Below, one piece after another: positions 59,470 to 64,000 of a stretch of DNA of 64,000 bases. The stretch covers positions 41,162,501-41,226,500 of the forward strand of contig NW_026947493.1 of the NCBI RefSeq assembly GCF_034190915.1, in the 5' to 3' direction. Position numbers and translations under genes: made by a program. Source of the DNA: Cavia porcellus. Taxonomy: Eukaryota > Chordata > Mammalia > Rodentia > Caviidae. The notes below the pieces were generated by a model that worked only from the letters and a program-made list of their open reading frames with translations, searched no databases and was not told the origin of the DNA. The stretch's first letter is position 1. Each line of letters starts with the position of its first letter.

Positions 59470-59645
59470 GAAGAGCAAAATGAGAAAACTCCTTAAAATG
59501 CCTTTCTAAAGGCACAGAGTCTGTACAAGAGGGTAGAATCTTCACCACCTAATCATCTCCTACATGTCCCACTTCTTGTTATTATTACAATTGCAATTAA
59601 ATTTCAAAATAAGTTTTGGAGGGGACTCACACTCAAACCACAACT
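59470..59645 (-). repeat. MLT1/MaLR LTR, 5' half, minus strand
   Basis: 'cttcaccacctaatcatctcctacatgtcccacttcttgttattattacaattgcaattaaatttcaaaataagttttggaggggactcacactcaaaccacaac' is the antisense 5' half of the same LTR class. It probably belongs with 58610-58860, separated by about 600 bp. Confidence 0.6.
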
Positions 59646-60035
59646 TCCGAGCTCTCTACAACTCAACTTTCCTAGACGATCCCAGGGAAGTAACATGTGT
59701 AAAGCATAACTTTGGTATGGTGACAGTGACCTAGCAGTATTTGGACATTATCTGATTTAAGGGCAAAGCATAACCCAGAGAATATTTGATTACTGGGAGA
59801 AAGAAGTATGAATATGGAGATAAACCAATACAACCTTGCTTAGATTTTTTGTATCCTGGCTGAACTTATGTTAACTATTTGTAAAAACAATAATTCTCAA
59901 AGGATATTTCACTTTCCCCTTCTTTTCTGTGAAATTATATAACTTTATCAATTTCAAAATTAAAATTAAAAATAAATGAACATGACATATAATCATTGTC
60001 TCCAGATTCTTGGTTGTCAAAGTGCCCTATTCATA
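59646..60035. other. Single-copy DNA, no gene seen
   Basis: Nothing recognised. Confidence 0.4.
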
Positions 60036-60037
60036 TA

Positions 60038-60602
60038 CAGTTATGCCCTACATAATGATGCTTTGTTCAGTTATAGGCCACATGTATGATAGTAGTCCCA
60101 TGACCTGCTGGAGCTGGGCATGGTGGTGTGGCACATGCCTGAATTCCCAGCACTCACCAGGCTGAGGCAGGAGGATTGATAAGAGTTCGAGGCTCTCCTG
60201 AGCTACATAGTGAGTTCTGGGGCAGCTGAACTATACAGCAAGATCTTAGCTCAAAAAATCAAACAAACAAATAACAACAAAAAAAAAATAAACCACACTG
60301 GACCTGAAAAATTCCTGTCACCTAGTGACATAACAGCCATGGTAGCATTATAGCACAAGGCATTATTCATGTGTTTGTAATAGTGCTGATGCAAATATAC
60401 CTACTTCACTTCTAGTATTATAAAAAATAGCAAAGCAATTATGTATAAAACATAATACTTGATAATGGCAATAAATGACTCTTAATCAAGTTAACCTATA
60501 ACATCTAAATTATGCCATCATGGTCCAACTGGCTTTAATGTAGTAATTACCTAGCAATGTATGTTTCAGAATGTATCCCCATTGTTAAGTGGGACATGAC
60601 TG
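60038..60602 (+). mobile_element. Tc1/mariner-type non-autonomous DNA transposon fossil with internal B1
   Basis: Imperfect terminal inverted repeats of about 25 bp: CAGTTATGCCCTACATAATG at the left, and the right end reads CAGTCATGTCCCACTTAAC in reverse complement. Both are bounded by TA (60036-60037, 60603-60604), the mariner-family target duplication. The interior ('gaaaaattcctgtcacctagtgacataac', 'gcacaaggcattattcatgtgtttgtaatagtgctgatgc') matches a common mammalian MITE-like repeat. No transposase remains. Confidence 0.75.
60112..60290 (+). repeat. B1 SINE inserted in the DNA transposon
   Basis: 'gctgggcatggtggtgtggcacatgcctg', 'cccagcactcaccaggctgaggcaggaggattg', B box 'gagttcgaggctc', 'ctacatagtgagttctgg' and an A-rich tail (CAAA/AAC units). 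CTGGAGCT before and CTGGACCT after may be its short target duplication. Better preserved than the other B1 copies here. Confidence 0.9.
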
Positions 60603-60604
60603 TA

Positions 60605-63600
60605 TTCTAATGGATTTGACTTATTTTATTTTTAATATATTTAAATATTTATCATGTCTGTGTGGTAGAGTGTGGTTTTTCCTGCATGTATACAACATGC
60701 ACTGGTCAAATCCAATCATCTTTTAAAATTGAAAAATGATAGGTTACTAAAGTCAGCACTTCAATTTTCAAAGGGCTTTGACAAAGTAATTCATAATCCA
60801 TGTGACTAGTGTCTGTTTGGTTGTTGCAAAGATATTTTGTTATAGTACATAGTTATCTTTTCCTGAACTCTACTCTTGTTTGAATCTTAGAGAAAATTTA
60901 CCCAAATTCTGTTAATAAATGAGTGATTCACAAGACCTTATCAATGCTTTGGGTACCTGGAACAACTTGTATCACCTGAAAATATGGGAGAGGAGAAAAT
61001 ATTTTAGGAACTGGCACCTTCAGAATAAGAAAGAGTAGAAGGAAATATATCAAAATATTGACAGTGGCTGGAGGAATTTAAGGTGAAAAAATATATGTTA
61101 TAATTCTCTGTATTTTTAAAAATTTCTAATTTTAGCATGTGGTGAATTTATCATTAGAGCAAAAGATCCTTAAAAGCATTTCTGAGGACCATTTGCATCT
61201 CCAAGTTCTCGTTGTGCTTTTATCAAGCCTGTTTTTCCTTTTCTTCTGCATCATAGGGACAGTTAAAAAGCTTGAATCTGTTACTATACCATGTTCTTAT
61301 ACTAAAACAAAAAGCAGAATAAAATTATGATTACAGACACCACTTAACAAAGTAGAAAAAAAAAATACGTAGTTACTCACTCCAGGGAAAGATCTGGCCA
61401 ACCTGTTTATTCATGCCTTCACTGGAAGCCAAATCATCTCCCAAAGCCTAGAACAATTGGAAATAATTGCCTTTTTTGTTGGAATAAAAACCATTTTATT
61501 AGTGTTTCTTGCTAACAATCACATCAGGTCACAGATGCACTAGTGACATGAGTATGAGGTAAGAGTAAGAAAACAATTTAGAGCATGAAATAGTCCAGAA
61601 AGATAAAATACATTTGGTTTGAGCTCCACAATGGAGGATCTGTGGGTGACTAGTGGTGAGGCAGAGTGCTTTGCACCAGGTACCTAGAAATAAAGGGGAA
61701 GTTTTCAAGAAGTGTAAGAGATTTATAGAATGAAGATGGTATACGTTAGACAAACTTCACTGATCTGCCAGCTAACGTGGCTGAAGCTAGGAGCTGAAGG
61801 GACAGGTAAATCATATGGGTCTAGGTATGCCATTCCCAAAACACCCAGAAGGTCCAGGTAATCCGGTCCAAATCCTGCATAATCTGTTTGCTGGCACTTA
61901 AGTTGTATGATTTAAACCTAACAAAAGTTTAATATACACTGAGTGCAAAATATATAAGTCTTAGAAAGAATGAATAAACTCTTGAGTTTGGGGAAAAAAG
62001 CAATGTGATCTTGTGGTTGGAAGACACAATGGACAGTCCTTAAGGGGAGAAAGTCAAAATAACTAGAAAGCATTGATAACTGATACCTGATTCCAACCAT
62101 TAAAGCTGAAAATACATAATTACTGCCTTGTGAAGCTGTGAAATGCTTTAGAGTAGGTATTGATGGAAAATCCTGGTTCTCCCATGCTCTGGCAGGCAGT
62201 GTGAATGTGTGAGAGAAGTTCTGTGGTTTCTCATCCTTTCAGCTATTTGTACATCTCTTACGCTCCTCTGTCCTCAGTGACTTCTGTACTTCAGTCTCTT
62301 GTTCTCCCTCCATCAGCTAATAGCACTTAATTTCATGACCAGCTCTCTTCAGCTTTCTCCTATAAAATCAAAAGTGGTTTTAGACATTTGTTTTGTTCCA
62401 TTTTATTATTTGAGTTTTATTGAATTGTTACTAACATTTGAATAAAGGTGTTTTCACACTTAATTTCTGTTTATTTTGTTTTGGAATCTTTTATATTAAT
62501 GTGTTGTTTTATCATCTCACTTTTTATTTCTTGCTTTATAGAATTCATGTAATTTCCTTGTGTCCTGAATTTATGTATTATCTCTAATTGAGTTTAATAT
62601 TAAAATGATTCAAAAAAAGACTTATTTGTTCAAATAAGATGATGGGGTGCTTAAGTGATTATATAAAATTTCACGTTTCTATAAATTAATATGTTTATAT
62701 TTGTGTTTTATAAAATAAAATATCTATTTTAAAGATTAAATAATAGATTCAGAATAGGTGGTGTATATGTCTATTAATTTTATCACTCAATTTTCTGTAT
62801 CTCCATCTATCTTTCTTGGTCTTTTGCACAAAATTCCCTACCAGCATAGTACCTAATGGTCCTGAGCAGCAATGATTCTGGAATCCTATCATGTCACCTA
62901 TCATGTATGGTGACCAATGTGGCAGCTAAAAAGCTAGGTATGCTAATGCTCCTTGTAATGACTTCAATCTCCTTAGCAAGGTGAAGTCCTAATATTTATT
63001 TATGCTCAAGGTCATTGACTTAGTCCTGACTTTTAAAACATCACAGCAAACAGAGTGCTTGATTTCTTAAAAATAATTGTAATATAATTATAAAAGTATG
63101 CTAATAACACATTTTTGAGAATAAAGCACTCCTGATTAAAATAATTACATGTGCATTATAAATGAATATATGTTTATTTAGTGTTGTGAGTGTGTGTATA
63201 TACATAAATCTGAGAATTCTGACTTTGCTACCGTGATTTTTCAGTGCATAACACAATATTTGACACATAGTCTCTCTTTTTTTCCTTCTGTTCTTCAGTC
63301 TCTTCCTTTTCTAATTCTTCTCTTATTTGGATGACAGTGGGAGTAACCAGATGCTATTTTGAGTTACAATAGTAAACTATTATTACTAAACTGTTATTAT
63401 AACCTCAGATAATTCAGAGGAAATAAGACAGAGACTCTCAATATCCTTAATCCCTAAGGTAATATATTGCAAAATAGTACAATATGTGAAACCAAGATAC
63501 TGAGACTGAGGCAGCCAAAATGCAGAAAGTATCGATGGCTCTGAGGGTCCCTAGGATGCCCTTACAGAGCTACACTCATTTGCCATCAATTCCCCACCTT

Positions 63601-63810
63601 TCTCAACCCTGAACTGCAATTAGTTTGTTGTTTCATTGCCTTTCACTTCAGTACGATATTTCATTTTCTATGAGACTTATTCTTTGACTCATTTATTTAC
63701 TGGTGTGTAGTGCAGTTTCTGACTGAGATTTTTCTGTTATCTTTGGTTACTAACTTGTTTTAATTTTTTTTTAAGAATTGACATGAATGTACACATTCAT
63801 AGGAAATAGT
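60605..63810. other. AT-rich single-copy DNA
   Basis: Frames of 60-74 codons at 61139, 61529 and 61918 show no motif. The region 62390-62800 is very AT-rich. No repeat family recognised. Confidence 0.4.
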
Positions 63811-63814
63811 GTAA

Positions 63815-64000
63815 TGATTAGCTTTTACATTGCTGTAACAAAATCCCTGACTTAAAGTAGAAAATGTTTATGTTGGATGATGTTTTTAGAAGTTTTGGTC
63901 CACAGACTCTTAGCCTCATCACTGTGGTGTGTGGCCAGGCAGAACACTGAAGAGAAGGGTGTAGGGAAGCCTTGCATCTCACTTCATAAATGGTCCGAAA
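63815..64000 (-). repeat. MaLR-type LTR fragment, minus strand, cut by window end
   Basis: 'gtaatgattagcttttacattgctgtaacaaaatccctgac' and 'ctcatcactgtggtgtgtggccaggcagaac' are the antisense 3' end of a rodent MaLR-like LTR. It continues beyond the window. Confidence 0.6.

Noticed and set aside
1..64000. CRISPR arrays, operons, phage or plasmid features
   Set aside because: All repeat and composition signals are those of a mammalian nuclear genome.

Overview
This window looks like nuclear DNA of a rodent that is neither mouse nor rat. The evidence is the set of interspersed repeats: tRNA-derived ID SINEs, 7SL-derived B1 SINEs, composite B1+ID dimers, LINE-1, MaLR-type LTRs and old MIR, L2 and DNA-transposon fossils. 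The background is AT-rich with large non-coding stretches. I cannot name the species; the B1+ID dimers fit a squirrel-related or beaver/kangaroo-rat-related lineage better than murids.

The only protein-coding gene sequence I can support is one short exon on the minus strand, 36654-36736, inside a CpG island (about 36560-37190). It encodes an N-terminal membrane anchor and ends at a consensus splice donor after 83 coding bases. The core GLPGLALAAALLLL, the following basic run and the intron phase match exon 1 of CYP7B1 (oxysterol 7-alpha-hydroxylase) as I recall the human protein. On this reading, 1-36653 is the 5' part of the large first intron (transcribed right to left), 36737-37190 is promoter and 5' UTR, and 37190-64000 is upstream intergenic DNA. 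Exon 2 was not found.

Intron side (1-36.6 kb): AT-rich single-copy DNA with scattered SINEs (3.98, 6.13, 9.29, 9.88, 18.6, 23.5, 33.2, 35.8 kb), old L1 pieces (6.9, 11.1, 15.9-17.3, 29.0-31.7 kb), several LTR fragments mostly on the plus strand and so antisense to CYP7B1 (26.3-34.1 kb), and microsatellites, two of them long purine/pyrimidine tracts next to SINE tails.

Upstream side (37.2-64 kb): more single-copy DNA, MaLR fragments, a hAT-like and a Tc1/mariner-like fossil, and a compound LINE-1 locus at 50.7-56.0 kb. There a younger 5'-truncated L1 (52087-54552) sits inside an older L1 on the same strand, flanked by a perfect 15-bp target-site duplication. The longest open frame of the window (464 codons) is a chimera of the two elements, not a cellular gene. 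The older L1 carries about four 5' UTR monomers of roughly 170 bp.

I saw no CRISPR array, operon, bona fide tRNA or rRNA gene, or other non-eukaryotic system. The most informative items are the CYP7B1 first exon with its species-specific start and the nested L1 with its fused reading frame.
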